The notes beneath the pieces are model-generated. The model had not been told where the DNA came from, searched no databases, and was given only the letters and a program-made list of their open reading frames with translations. This document shows, piece after piece, positions 5,868 through 5,872 of a DNA stretch of 5,872 nt. This DNA is from an uncultured Atopobium sp. (GTDB taxonomy: Bacteria; Actinomycetota; Coriobacteriia; Coriobacteriales; Atopobiaceae): assembly GCA_916720465.1 (NCBI GenBank), contig CAKARF010000058.1, positions 1 through 5,872 of the forward strand. Direction: 5' to 3'. Positions within the stretch are counted from its first letter, which is position 1, and every line of letters starts with the position of its first letter. The position numbers and the translations under genes were made by a program.

Positions 5868-5872
5868 ATGAG
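5868..5872 (+). CDS. Start of a further gene (partial, unidentified)
   Basis: An ATG at 5868 follows a perfect AGGAGG (5857-5862) by 5 nt, the best ribosome binding site in the window. Only the first codon and two bases are present, so nothing can be said about the product. Its position after a promoter-like TATGAT suggests its own transcription unit. Confidence 0.62.

Overview
The window looks like a piece of chromosome from an anaerobic or microaerophilic Gram-positive bacterium. My best guess is the class Coriobacteriia (Atopobium/Lancefieldella/Olsenella-like). This rests on moderate-GC core genes, strong Shine-Dalgarno sites, a two-domain flavodiiron protein, and the general look of the genes; no rRNA or other marker gene is present, so the assignment is tentative.

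Layout, left to right. (1) Positions 1-29 hold the first codons of a minus-strand gene that continues outside the window. (2) An AT-rich block (about 60-1600) carries one complete major-facilitator transporter gene (236-1543). Its base composition and codon use differ sharply from everything to its right, so it is probably acquired DNA. (3) A flavodiiron protein gene (1676-2878) ends in a textbook rho-independent terminator (2903-2938). (4) A 600-bp region without a convincing protein gene (2939-3553) holds two unrelated repeat families and a run of small hairpins. The first family is a 27-bp tandem pair that resembles the end of an IS21-type element. The second is a 24-27-bp motif present three times, two copies forming a long inverted repeat. 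The region ends in a TACAAT promoter. (5) Next come a CNNM/CorC-type membrane protein gene (3554-4912), a second TACAAT promoter, and a gene (4959-5810) for an orphan protein. That protein has a domain resembling the N-terminal domain of cyanophycin synthetase, joined to a long Ala/Asp/Glu tail with no basic residue for 116 positions. (6) The window closes with a promoter-like site, a strong ribosome binding site and the ATG of a further plus-strand gene.

The plus-strand genes appear to be mostly separate transcription units rather than one operon: each has its own promoter-like site, and the flavodiiron gene has its own terminator. Functionally they are a transporter of unknown substrate, an O2/NO-reducing detoxification enzyme, a probable Mg2+/divalent-cation transport protein, and an unexplained acidic-tailed protein. 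The parts most worth a second look are the repeat cluster at 2941-3177 and the orphan cyanophycin-synthetase-like protein.
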